NCBI RefSeq assembly: GCF_039724765.1 | Contig: NZ_CP155732.1 | Location: forward strand, 41,819 to 105,818 | Reading direction: 5' to 3' | From: Sagittula stellata E-37 | GTDB taxonomy: Bacteria > Pseudomonadota > Alphaproteobacteria > Rhodobacterales > Rhodobacteraceae | Length of the DNA: 64,000 nt | Shown here: piece by piece, positions 39,531-48,163 of the stretch | Numbering within the stretch: position 1 is the stretch's first letter | How the letters are laid out: every line of letters begins with the position of its first letter | The notes under the pieces: generated by a model | What the model was told of the DNA's origin: nothing | What the model saw: the letters and a program-made list of their open reading frames with translations, nothing else | The model's database searches: none | Translations under genes and position numbers: made by a program

Positions 39531-40580
39531 TTGGCCTCGCGTGAAGAGATCCTGGAGATCCTGAAGACCGTCTCCGCCCCCTCGGGCGAGGACATCGTGG
39601 CCGCCGGCGTGGTCCGTGCGCTTGGCGTGGCCGACAGCGGCGTGCGCTTCGTGCTGGAGGTGCCGCCGGGACAGGCCGACAAGTGGCAGCCGGTCAAAAC
39701 GAAGGCCGAAGAGGCGCTGGCCGCCGCCGGCGTGGGCAACGTCCATATCGCGGTGACCGCCGATGCCCCGCCCCCCGGCCTCGGCGCCAAGCCGAAACCG
39801 AAGCCGCAGGGCCCGCAGAAGATCCCCGGCGTCGACCACCTGATCGCCATCGCCTCCGGCAAGGGCGGCGTGGGCAAGTCCACGGTGTCCGCCAACCTCG
39901 CCTGCGCGCTGGCGCAGCAGGGCAAACGCGTGGGCCTGCTGGACGCCGACGTCTACGGCCCGTCCCAGCCACGGATGCTGGGGGTGTCCGGGCGCCCCGC
40001 CTCGCCCGATGGCAAGACGATCCTGCCGCTCCGCAACCACGGCGTCACGATGATGTCCATCGGCCTCATGACCAACGAGGACCAGGCCGTCGTGTGGCGC
40101 GGCCCGATGCTGATGGGCGCGCTGCAGCAGATGATGATGCAGGTGCAATGGGGCGCGCTCGACGTGCTGATCGTCGACCTGCCGCCCGGCACCGGCGACG
40201 TGCAGATGACCCTGGCCCAGAAGGCGCAGGTGGACGGCGCGGTGATCGTCTCCACCCCGCAGGACGTGGCGCTTCTGGACGCGCGCAAGGGCATCGACAT
40301 GTTCAAGCAGTTGAACGTCCCGATCCTCGGGATGATCGAGAACATGTCGACCCACATCTGTTCGAAGTGCGGGCACGAGGAACACGTCTTCGGCCATGGC
40401 GGCGTCGCGGCAGAGGCCGCCAAACTGGGCGTGCCGCTGCTGGCCGAGGTGCCGCTCGACCTGCAGATCCGGCTGGCGTCGGACGGCGGGGCGCCCATCG
40501 TGGTCAGCCAGCCCGACAGCCCGCAGGCGCAGGCCTTCCACGCGGTGGCGACCGCGCTCATCAAGGGCGCGCTGGCATGA
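39531..40580 (+). CDS. apbC: Mrp/ApbC-family Fe-S carrier P-loop ATPase
   Basis: The 349-residue protein has an N-terminal MIP18-like domain (EEILEILKTVSAPSGEDIV), a Pro/Lys linker, and a deviant P-loop SGKGGVGKST near residue 110, Walker B DVLIVDLPPGTGD and the Fe-S ligand pair CSKC (THICSKCGHEEH). Such ATPases carry and insert [4Fe-4S] clusters. It begins with TTG, just 3 bp after the DUF6494 stop; no closer ATG is in frame. A chromosomal housekeeping copy likely also exists, so this one probably serves the formate dehydrogenase. Confidence 0.9.
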   Translation: MASREEILEILKTVSAPSGEDIVAAGVVRALGVADSGVRFVLEVPPGQADKWQPVKTKAEEALAAAGVGNVHIAVTADAPPPGLGAKPKPKPQGPQKIPGVDHLIAIASGKGGVGKSTVSANLACALAQQGKRVGLLDADVYGPSQPRMLGVSGRPASPDGKTILPLRNHGVTMMSIGLMTNEDQAVVWRGPMLMGALQQMMMQVQWGALDVLIVDLPPGTGDVQMTLAQKAQVDGAVIVSTPQDVALLDARKGIDMFKQLNVPILGMIENMSTHICSKCGHEEHVFGHGGVAAEAAKLGVPLLAEVPLDLQIRLASDGGAPIVVSQPDSPQAQAFHAVATALIKGALA

Positions 40581-41278
40581 GCGACCTCGCGTTCCCCCCG
40601 GCCATGTTCGGCGAGAAGGTCGACGGCGACCCGGCAGAGACGGCGATCCTGCGGGCGATCCAGGGGGTGGACGCGGGCCTCATCACCTACCGCGTCGCGT
40701 CGGACCAGGTGGGCGCCGCGCTGGTCTTTGCCCCCGAGGTGCCTTTGGCGCAGGCGATGACCATGCTGCCCCTTTGCGGTGTGGGTTTCCAGAACGCGCT
40801 TGGCGCTCTCGCCCCGCCCGAGGTGGCGGTGCACCTTGGTTGGGACAGCGGGCTGCGGGTCAATGGCGCGCTCTGCGGTCAGATGCGCGCCTTCGCCTCC
40901 GGTACCGATCCGGAGTCCGTGCCCGACTGGCTGGTGATCGCCTGGCAACTGGTGCTCCTGCCATTGACGGAGGACACGGGCACCGACCCCGACCGCACCG
41001 CCCTGTACGCGGAAGGCTGCGCCGACGTCGATCCCGGCATGCTGGTCGAGGCCTGGGCCCGCCACACGCTCAATTGGATCGCCAAGTGGGAAGACGCAGG
41101 TCCCCGCGCGCTGGCCGCCGAATGGCGCGGGCTGGCGCATGGCGTCGGCGACGAGACGGCGCAGGACGGCCGCACCGGCACCTTCCTCGGTGTCGACGAA
41201 GACTTCGGGATGCTCCTGCGGGACGCGGACGGCACCCACCTGATCCCCCTCACCACCCTGCTGGAGGACACGCCATGA
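40577..41278 (+). CDS. Biotin/lipoate ligase-like protein with DUF4444
   Basis: The 233-residue protein has the N-terminal part of a biotin/lipoate ligase-like fold (ETAILRAIQGVDAGLITYRV, then GVGFQNALGALAPPEVAVHLGW) and a DUF4444 C-terminus (EWRGLAHGVGDETAQDGRTGTFLGVDEDFGMLL). The usual ligase lysine and GRGRxG-type biotinyl-AMP loop are not seen, so it may not be a real biotin ligase. It overlaps the ATPase stop and the DUF6505 start by 4 bp each, so it acts in this module. Confidence 0.8.
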   Translation: MSDLAFPPAMFGEKVDGDPAETAILRAIQGVDAGLITYRVASDQVGAALVFAPEVPLAQAMTMLPLCGVGFQNALGALAPPEVAVHLGWDSGLRVNGALCGQMRAFASGTDPESVPDWLVIAWQLVLLPLTEDTGTDPDRTALYAEGCADVDPGMLVEAWARHTLNWIAKWEDAGPRALAAEWRGLAHGVGDETAQDGRTGTFLGVDEDFGMLLRDADGTHLIPLTTLLEDTP

Positions 41279-41754
41279 ACCTCGCCCGCGCGATCCATGT
41301 GGACGAAAGCGACCAATACGTCTTTGCCAACCCCGCGCGCACCGGGGAATGGTGCGTCTCGGGCGGGTTCGAGTTCTCCGACTGGACGGAGGCAGACCTG
41401 ACCGGCAAGCAGCGGCAGGCCTTCACCAACGGCTGGCTGGGGCTGGAAACCGGCGGGCGCGTGACCTTCGTCGCCGTCACCCCCGTCACCCCCGAAGAGA
41501 TCGCGGACCTGGAGGTGAAGCTGGCACAGCACTTCGTCACCTACTACGGCGCGCCCTCGGTCGATGCCGCCCGCCCCGTCGCCCGCGAAGAGATCTTCCA
41601 CATGGCCGACCTCTGCGAGGAACACGCGCCAAACACCCTGCTGACGGTCATGCGCGACCTGACCGACGCCGGCGTGCGCGAGGTCTTTCGCGTGATCGAC
41701 CCGGAGGACGCCGACCTCGACCAGTTCGCCGTGCACGGCTCTCTGGACGAGTGA
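41275..41754 (+). CDS. DUF6505 protein
   Basis: The 159-residue cytosolic protein (MNLARAIHVDESDQYVFANPARTGEW) matches the DUF6505 family, known beside DUF4444, DUF6494 and Mrp genes. It has a GGFEFSDWTEADLTGKQRQAF core and a C-terminal alpha-beta segment. The ATGA and GTGA overlaps with both neighbours show translational coupling in the operon. No function is known. Confidence 0.82.
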   Translation: MNLARAIHVDESDQYVFANPARTGEWCVSGGFEFSDWTEADLTGKQRQAFTNGWLGLETGGRVTFVAVTPVTPEEIADLEVKLAQHFVTYYGAPSVDAARPVAREEIFHMADLCEEHAPNTLLTVMRDLTDAGVREVFRVIDPEDADLDQFAVHGSLDE

Positions 41755-43727
41755 CTCGGGCCGCCGCCCCCCGGCGCAGCCCGCTGCGTTCCATCCGGGT
41801 GCGGTTGCTGTTCCTTGCGCTGGCGCCGCTGGTCGTCCTGACGCCGCTCCTGCTGCTGTTCGGCATGACGCGCTGGACGGCGGATTATGACAAGGTCCTG
41901 ATCGCAAACGTCGAATCCGACCTGCGCATCGCCGAGCAATACCTGGCCCGGATCATGACCACGACCGGAGAGGACCTGTCCGGCGTGGCGGACAGCGTCG
42001 GCTTCGCCGAGGTACTGAACGCCTCCGAAGATGCGTTCGCGGCTTACCTCGACGACACGCGGCGGACGCTCGGGCTCGATATCCTGTATTACCTGCCCGG
42101 CGGGCAGTCCTCCGACTGGCCGGTGATCGACAGTGCGCTGAAGGGCAAGCCCGCCACCGCCATAGACCTGTTCGACGCCGAGACCTTGGCCGCCTTCTCG
42201 CCGGATCTCGCCGCCCGCGCCCGGATCGAGCTGATCCCGACCCGCGCCGCCGTGCCGACCGATCGCACGGTGGAGGACCGCGGCATGGTCGTCCACGCCG
42301 CCACCCCCGTCCGCCTGCCCGGCCACGACGGCGCGCTGGTGGGCGGCATCCTCCTGAACCGCAACCTGCAATTCATCGACACGATCAACGCGCTGGTCTA
42401 CCTCAACGCCGTCACCGGCGGCGACCGGCAGGGCACCGCGACGCTGTTCCTCGACGACGTGCGGGTGTCCACCAACGTGCGGCTTTTCGAAGACGTGCGC
42501 GCGCTTGGCACGCGGGTGTCTGCCGTGGTCCGCCGGCAGGTGCTGGACGCGCAGGAGACATGGCTCGACCGCGCCTTCGTCGTGAACGACTGGTACATCT
42601 CGGGCTACCTGCCGCTGCACGACAGCTTTGGCGAGGCGGTGGGGATGCTTTATGTCGGGTTCCTCGAAGCGCCTTTCACCCATGCCAAGCGCACTGCCTT
42701 TGCCATCATGCTGGGCGCCTTCGCTGCCGTGGTGCTGCTGTCGGCGCCGCTGTTCCTGTGGCTGGCCAAGGGCGTCTTCGCTCCGCTGGAACAGATGACC
42801 CGGACCATGCGCCGGGTGCAGGACGGCGACCTGTCGGCCCGCAACGCCGTGCCCCGCTCCGGCGACGAGATCGGGCAGGTTGCGGGGCACCTCGACGACC
42901 TCCTCGATCAGGTGCAGGAGCGCGACACACAGCTCCGCGCATGGGCGTCCGAGCTGAACCAGAGGGTGGAGGACCGCACCGCCGAGCTGCGCGAGGCCAA
43001 CGCCAAGCTGGAGGACACCTGGCGCCAACTGGTGATGAGCGAAAAGCTTGCCTCCATCGGCGAAATCACCGCCGGCGTCGCGCATGAGATCAACAACCCG
43101 GTGGCCGTCATCCAGGGCAACCTCGACGTCCTGCGCGAGACGCTGGGCGACGCCGCGCAACCCGTGCAGACAGAAATCGACCTGATCGACGGGCAGGTCG
43201 GACGGATCAACGCCATCGTCGGCAAGCTGCTGCAGTTCGCCCGGCCCGACGACTTCTCGGGCACCGAGCGCGCGGTGGATCTTGCGCCGGTGGTGCGCGA
43301 CTGCCTCGTTTTGGTGGAACACGTCCTGACCCGCGCCGACATCCGCGTGGAAACCGAGCTGGACGAGGCCCCCCGCGTGGCCATCGGCGGCGGCGAGATG
43401 CAGCAGGTGGTCATCAACCTGGTGGTGAACGCAGTGCACGCCATGGAGCACAGCGGCACGATCTTCCTGACGCTGAACGCCGAACCCCGAGACGGCCGTC
43501 CCGGCGCGGCGCTGCGGGTGCGCGACACCGGTCCGGGCGTGCCGGACAAGCTGCTCGACACCGTGTTCGACCCGTTCTTCACCACCAAGCAGGCAGAGGG
43601 CACCGGGCTCGGGCTTTCGATCTCGCAAACGCTGATCCAGCGCGCCGGGGGGCGGATCAGTTACCGCAACCCGCCAGAGGGCGGCGCGGAATTCCTCGTC
43701 TGGCTGCCCGCGGCGGAAGACACCTGA
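41751..43727 (+). CDS. Cache-type sensor histidine kinase
   Basis: This 658-residue kinase starts with GTG at 41751, overlapping the DUF6505 stop (GTGA). Membrane helices are at about residues 14-35 and 305-328, enclosing a Cache-like periplasmic sensor of about 270 residues. HAMP (RTMRRVQDGDLSARNAVP), a coiled coil, the His box GVAHEINNPVAVIQGN (His near 445), and an HATPase with DTGPGVP and GTGLGLSISQ follow. The HEINNP box is usual in kinases that pair with NtrC-type regulators, so the regulator at 26311-27642 is its likely partner, although it lies 14 kb away on the other side of the formate locus. Confidence 0.9.
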   Translation: MTRAAAPRRSPLRSIRVRLLFLALAPLVVLTPLLLLFGMTRWTADYDKVLIANVESDLRIAEQYLARIMTTTGEDLSGVADSVGFAEVLNASEDAFAAYLDDTRRTLGLDILYYLPGGQSSDWPVIDSALKGKPATAIDLFDAETLAAFSPDLAARARIELIPTRAAVPTDRTVEDRGMVVHAATPVRLPGHDGALVGGILLNRNLQFIDTINALVYLNAVTGGDRQGTATLFLDDVRVSTNVRLFEDVRALGTRVSAVVRRQVLDAQETWLDRAFVVNDWYISGYLPLHDSFGEAVGMLYVGFLEAPFTHAKRTAFAIMLGAFAAVVLLSAPLFLWLAKGVFAPLEQMTRTMRRVQDGDLSARNAVPRSGDEIGQVAGHLDDLLDQVQERDTQLRAWASELNQRVEDRTAELREANAKLEDTWRQLVMSEKLASIGEITAGVAHEINNPVAVIQGNLDVLRETLGDAAQPVQTEIDLIDGQVGRINAIVGKLLQFARPDDFSGTERAVDLAPVVRDCLVLVEHVLTRADIRVETELDEAPRVAIGGGEMQQVVINLVVNAVHAMEHSGTIFLTLNAEPRDGRPGAALRVRDTGPGVPDKLLDTVFDPFFTTKQAEGTGLGLSISQTLIQRAGGRISYRNPPEGGAEFLVWLPAAEDT

Positions 43728-43866
43728 TCCGCGGACCGGGACGGTCGTGGCCGGAATTCGCATCGGTGGGGTATTGAATAAATGACTTCAAGAATCCGCG
43801 CGCGTGCTCATATGCTGTTGGTGACTGGGAATGTCATTGAAGATGGACGCCCGCCAGCAGCCGGTT

Positions 43867-43895
43867 TTGACGTTGCGCCGTGGGTTGTCTAAGGT
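43867..43895 (+). promoter_or_regulatory. Candidate sigma-70 promoter of the VgrG operon
   Basis: TTGACG (43867-43872), a 17-base spacer and TAAGGT (43890-43895) precede vgrG by 32 bp, in a 200-bp gap after the sensor kinase gene. The -10 match is moderate. Confidence 0.45.
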
Positions 43896-43927
43896 ACTAT
43901 CACTTTGGATTTAATCAGGTTCGAACC

Positions 43928-46264
43928 ATGGCTTTGAAACAAGATTCCCGAATGGGGAAGCTGTCGACCGTGCTCGGCAAGGACGTATTGGTCCTCCAGC
44001 GGTTCGAAGGCTTGGACCGGATGAACGGGCTCTTCGAGTATCACGTGGCGTGCCTGTCCGAGGACGAGAACGTCGATTTCGACAGCCTGATGGGGACCAA
44101 CGCAACGGTTTCGATCAAGGCGCGCGACGGCTCCGACAAGTACTTCAACGGCCTCGTGACCGAAGCCCGCTGGCTTGGCGCAGGTGAAAACGGCATCCGG
44201 TACGAACTGACGCTGAAGCCGTGGTTCTGGCTGGCCACCCTGCGGCGCAACCAGCGCATCTTCCACGAAAAGACCGTGATCGAGATCCTGCAGGAACTGC
44301 TGGCCCCCTACGGCTCGGGCGGCAACCTGACGGTGCAGACGCAGGGCACCTACCCGACCCTCGAATACACCGTGCAGTTCAACGAAAGCGACTTCGACTT
44401 TGCCGTTCGGATGATGGAACGCCACGGCATCAGCTACTTCTTCAAGATGAGCGACGGCGCGCACGAGATGGTGCTGACCGATTCCGTCGAAAGCCACGAG
44501 GTGCTGGGCGCCTTCCCGGTGAAGCCCTACGTCGGCCACCACCAGGAAGACACGGAACACCTGTGGGAATGGCGCCCGGAACGCCGGATGACCACCGGTG
44601 CGATCCGGATGACCGACTACAACTTCAAGACGCCCACCACCGTGATGGAGAAGGACCAGACCGGCAGCGCCTCCTACGCGCACGGGCAGATCGAAAGTTT
44701 CGACTGGCCGGGCGATTACCTCGATCCCGGCCGCGGCACCGAGATGGTTTCGCTCGGGCTTGACCGGGCGCAGGGGCACGACAAGCGTTACGAGGCGATG
44801 GGCGACATCGTCGGGCTGTTCTCCGGTCTGAAGATCAGCATCGCGGGCGACAGTTCCGAGGTGCCGGGCAAGGGCGACGAATTCCTCTGCCTCGTCGCGC
44901 ACCACTCCTACACCTCCGACAACTACGGCTCGGGCGGCACGTCGGGCGACGGGTTCGCCTTTACCGCGCGCTTCGTGATGATGCCGTCGAACGCCCCGCT
45001 GATCCCCGAGAAGAAAAGCCGCCGCGCCGATGTGCGCGGGCCGATGACCGCGGTTGTCGTGGGCGCCGAGGGCGAAGAGATCGACTGCGACGAATACGGT
45101 CGCATCCTCGTCCGCTTCCCCTGGGACCTCAGCGATGCGCGGTCCATGCGCTGCCGTGTGTCGCAGAACTGGGGCGGCGGAAGCTGGGGCGGCATGATCA
45201 TCCCCCGGATCGGCATGGAAGTGGTCGTCGAATTCCTTGACGGCGACCCGGACAAGCCGCTGGTGACGGGCTGCGTCTACAACGGCAAGAACATGGTCGC
45301 CTACCCCCTGCCCGCCCACAAGACGAAGTCGGTCTTCCGCACCGACAGCCACAAGGCCACCGGCTTCAACGAGATGGTCTTCGAGGATGAGCCGGGCCAG
45401 GAAAACATCGCGTTCAAGGCGCAGCAGGACTGGTCGCGGCTGGTGCTCAACGACTCGATCAGCCGGGTCAAGCGGCACGACATCGAAAGCGTCGGCATGA
45501 ACAAGATGGTCGAGGTCGGCAACAACCTGAAGATGGAGGCCGGCGGTTCGGTCAACATCTCCTCGGGCGGCACGGGTCCCGACATTAAAAGCCTGCTGGG
45601 CGGGCTCGGCGGCCTGATGGGCAAGTCCAAGTCGCTGGTCAAGAAAGGCGCTTCCGAGGGCGGCGGATCGTCGGGCGGCGATCTGGGCAAGTTCGCCGGC
45701 ACCCTCGGCGCCAAGGATCTCGGCTTCATCTCCGGCACCGGCGGGGCGGGGCGGTCGGGCATGCACAGTGCCGACGAGGAAGGCAAGGACGCCAACCACA
45801 AGCTGCGCGAGGACGGGACCAAGTACGGCGAAAGCGGCTACTCCCTGTTCGAGAGCCCCGGCGTGGTGAACACCTTCGCGTCGAACTTCCGGTCGGACAC
45901 CACTGGCGTCGCATCGGTTGAATCGGTCGGCCTGACGAAGATCCTCAACGTCGGCGGCGCGGTGAAGGAAAACGTCGGCAAGAAGATGACCACCGACGTC
46001 GGCGAAGACATCGAGATGACCTCCGGCAAGACGATCCTGAACAAGACGATGAAGCACACGCTGATCGCGACGCAGAAGTTCACCATCGCGGCCCCCGGTG
46101 CCACGATCGAGATGGACGCCTCCGGGATCACCATCAAGGCGTTCACCATGAAGGTTCAGTGCCCGTCGGTGGACTTCAACATGGGCGCGCCCAGTCAGGC
46201 GACAGTGTTGCAGGCACCCCAGGCGTTCTGCGAAGAATGCCAGGGCACGGCAGGGGGCGATTGA
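43928..46264 (+). CDS. vgrG: Type VI secretion VgrG spike protein
   Basis: The 778-residue protein has the gp27-like part (SRMGKLSTVLGKDVLVLQRFEGLDRMNGLFEYHV through RFVMMPSN), the gp5-OB part (GPMTAVVVGAEGEEIDCDEYGRILVRFPWD, RVSQNWGGGSWGGMIIPRIGMEVVVEFLDGDPDKP) and a beta-helical tail. The tail carries a Gly/Ser/Lys-rich insertion at about residues 560-620 (SSGGTGPDIKSLLGG, GASEGGGSSGGDLG), unlike a plain VgrG, and ends in CEECQGTAGGD. It forms the spike tip of a T6SS; the core genes are not in the window. A six-gene cargo operon follows. Confidence 0.93.
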   Translation: MALKQDSRMGKLSTVLGKDVLVLQRFEGLDRMNGLFEYHVACLSEDENVDFDSLMGTNATVSIKARDGSDKYFNGLVTEARWLGAGENGIRYELTLKPWFWLATLRRNQRIFHEKTVIEILQELLAPYGSGGNLTVQTQGTYPTLEYTVQFNESDFDFAVRMMERHGISYFFKMSDGAHEMVLTDSVESHEVLGAFPVKPYVGHHQEDTEHLWEWRPERRMTTGAIRMTDYNFKTPTTVMEKDQTGSASYAHGQIESFDWPGDYLDPGRGTEMVSLGLDRAQGHDKRYEAMGDIVGLFSGLKISIAGDSSEVPGKGDEFLCLVAHHSYTSDNYGSGGTSGDGFAFTARFVMMPSNAPLIPEKKSRRADVRGPMTAVVVGAEGEEIDCDEYGRILVRFPWDLSDARSMRCRVSQNWGGGSWGGMIIPRIGMEVVVEFLDGDPDKPLVTGCVYNGKNMVAYPLPAHKTKSVFRTDSHKATGFNEMVFEDEPGQENIAFKAQQDWSRLVLNDSISRVKRHDIESVGMNKMVEVGNNLKMEAGGSVNISSGGTGPDIKSLLGGLGGLMGKSKSLVKKGASEGGGSSGGDLGKFAGTLGAKDLGFISGTGGAGRSGMHSADEEGKDANHKLREDGTKYGESGYSLFESPGVVNTFASNFRSDTTGVASVESVGLTKILNVGGAVKENVGKKMTTDVGEDIEMTSGKTILNKTMKHTLIATQKFTIAAPGATIEMDASGITIKAFTMKVQCPSVDFNMGAPSQATVLQAPQAFCEECQGTAGGD

Positions 46265-46851
46265 TGAACGACGTGGTCATCCACATGTCGGACCCCGCCG
46301 ACAGCGCCGACGAGGCGCTGGCGATGGCGTTGGAAAAGGCCTGCGGCCCGGACCAGACGGCCTATCTGCTGATCGACGCCAGCAAGTCGCCGGCGACCCA
46401 GTGCATCATCGAGACCATGACCGACGACGCGTTGTGCCTGTTCGACGGACAGGCCTTCGACGATCTGGCGGCCTATGCGCCTTGGCTCGTGCCCCTGACC
46501 GGCTCGGGCCTTCGGGTGTTCGAGTGGTTCATGGAGGAAGGCTGGAACAAGGACTGGGGCCTTTTCCTGATCGCCGGACAGGATGCGAAAAAGGTGAAGA
46601 CCTCGCTCAAGCGGTCTCTGCGGGTCAAGACGGAGGACGACAAGGAGCTGTTCTTCAAGTTCTACCGTCCCAGCGTGTTCAACACCTACCTGCCCGCCAT
46701 GGAGCCGGAGCAATGCGCCTACGTGCTGCGTGATCTCGCGCAGGTCTGGGCCGAGGATTCCGACAACCCGCAGCTTGTGCACCGCTACGCGATCCGCGAA
46801 GGCACCCTGCGCCGCGCCGACCTCAGCCTGACCGTGGCCGAGGATGCCTGA
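46264..46851 (+). CDS. DUF4123 T6SS effector adaptor
   Basis: The 195-residue cytosolic protein has the DUF4123 pattern: AYLLIDASKSPAT near the N-terminus, the APWLVPL motif and WFMEEGWNKDWGLFLIAGQD, then LKRSLRVKTEDDKELFFKFYRPSVFNTYLP. DUF4123 proteins load effectors on VgrG. Overlaps on both sides (TGATG) couple it to vgrG and the next gene. It presumably brings the WHH-type effector or the next protein to the spike. Confidence 0.9.
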   Translation: MNDVVIHMSDPADSADEALAMALEKACGPDQTAYLLIDASKSPATQCIIETMTDDALCLFDGQAFDDLAAYAPWLVPLTGSGLRVFEWFMEEGWNKDWGLFLIAGQDAKKVKTSLKRSLRVKTEDDKELFFKFYRPSVFNTYLPAMEPEQCAYVLRDLAQVWAEDSDNPQLVHRYAIREGTLRRADLSLTVAEDA

Positions 46852-47267
46852 TGCCCCCACGGCTCACCCTCGACACCGGCCAGCGGTCGGCGCCGCTCAA
46901 TGACGACCGGGCCTTCGCCAGGGCATACGTCGAAGAAGTGATGAAGACCCACCTGCCGCAGGACTACTGGTCGCTCTCGCCCGAGGGCCGGATCGAGATG
47001 ACCATGAACGGCCGCCGTTACGCGCGGCATTTCGGCATCACGGACGTGAAGTCGCAGATGATGTTCATCACGCTCATGTGGGAGGTCGGAGCAAATTTCT
47101 TCATGTTTTCAGGGTTTAAGGAGATCGCGGTCAGTGCGGTCGACGGGCCTTCCAAGATAGATGCCTTCTTCGAGGTCGACAGCGATCTCGCGGCAGAGGC
47201 CATCATGAACGCGGATTCCAGGTATTGGTATCCGGACATGGCCGGGATCACCGGCCTGAACGGATGA
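46851..47267 (+). CDS. Unknown protein in the VgrG-DUF4123 operon
   Basis: The 138-residue protein (MPPRLTLDTGQRSAPLNDDRAF) is coupled to the DUF4123 gene by a TGATG junction. It has a middle hydrophobic strand-rich region (MMFITLMWEVGANFFMFSGF), no signal peptide and no motif I recognise. It could be an adaptor, a small effector fragment, or an Eag-like chaperone of the downstream toxin. A 24-bp gap separates it from the WHH nuclease. Confidence 0.75.
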   Translation: MPPRLTLDTGQRSAPLNDDRAFARAYVEEVMKTHLPQDYWSLSPEGRIEMTMNGRRYARHFGITDVKSQMMFITLMWEVGANFFMFSGFKEIAVSAVDGPSKIDAFFEVDSDLAAEAIMNADSRYWYPDMAGITGLNG

Positions 47268-47291
47268 AGCACCCGATGTGAGTACCGCGTC

Positions 47292-48131
47292 ATGAGCAAG
47301 TACCTGAAGGACGAAGGAGTCGATCCCGCGGCCGTGCGCGCCCAGCACAAGCAGGTCGACGACATGTACAAGGACATCGCGACCGAAATCGGCTTTGCCG
47401 TAGGTGGCGCTGTGCCGGTTGCGGGCGTGGTGGTCGATGCCGCATCGGCGGTCCGCTCGGCATGGCAGGGCGACTGGTTCGGGGCCGCCGTCGACGTCTT
47501 TGGCATGATCCCCGGCTGGGGCGACGCCGCGAAGGCGGCAAAGGTCACCGACAAGGTCAACACCATCCGCCGCACCATCGACGTCGCCAGGGTCGGACTG
47601 AAGGCGTCTTACCGGCAGACCAAGGAAGCCGCGGCGAAATACTGGGACGACGTCATCAAGAAGCAGAAGGCCGCCTACGAGGCAGCCGCCAAGAAGTGCA
47701 ACGGCACGAAGGAGTGCCTCGAAAAGCTCGAAAAGATGAAGAACCCGCCGCATTACGACCAGGTGCCGACCAACGGCACATGGACCAGCGGCAGCCGGGG
47801 GGACGGCTGGTTTCAGCCCGCCGACACTTCGAAACCGCCAATAAGGTACAAGAACGGATTTCCGGATCTATATCCGCATTCGAAGGGCAACGTCGACATC
47901 CCGATGAAGGGCAACCATACGTCGGATTTCACTAATGCCGACAAGGCGATGCGCGAAAAGCTGGGCAACGACAACTGGACCCGTCCCGAAGGGTACACCT
48001 GGCACCACAACGAAAACGGCACGACGATGCAGCTTGTACCGCAAAGCATCCATTCGACCAGCAAGGGCGGCTATGCCACGCACACCGGCGGCGCCGCGCT
48101 CTACAAAGGCAGTCACAAGTCCGAATTCTAG
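47292..48131 (+). CDS. WHH-motif HNH/EndoVII nuclease T6SS effector
   Basis: The 279-residue protein has an N-terminal Gly/Ala-rich hydrophobic region (residues 33-85, IGFAVGGAVPVAGVVVDAAS, FGMIPGWGDAAKAAK) like pre-toxin domains, a charged linker, and a C-terminal toxin with WHH at 237-239 (EGYTWHHNENGTTMQLVP), followed by His254 and His264 (IHSTSKGGYATHTGG). That is the WHH family of HNH/EndoVII-fold DNases. It lacks a VgrG or PAAR domain of its own and thus needs the upstream adaptor. The next gene is its presumed immunity gene. Confidence 0.88.
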   Translation: MSKYLKDEGVDPAAVRAQHKQVDDMYKDIATEIGFAVGGAVPVAGVVVDAASAVRSAWQGDWFGAAVDVFGMIPGWGDAAKAAKVTDKVNTIRRTIDVARVGLKASYRQTKEAAAKYWDDVIKKQKAAYEAAAKKCNGTKECLEKLEKMKNPPHYDQVPTNGTWTSGSRGDGWFQPADTSKPPIRYKNGFPDLYPHSKGNVDIPMKGNHTSDFTNADKAMREKLGNDNWTRPEGYTWHHNENGTTMQLVPQSIHSTSKGGYATHTGGAALYKGSHKSEF

Positions 48132-48163
48132 TCCCCGTCGCACCGGGGCAAGGGAGACCCGCC

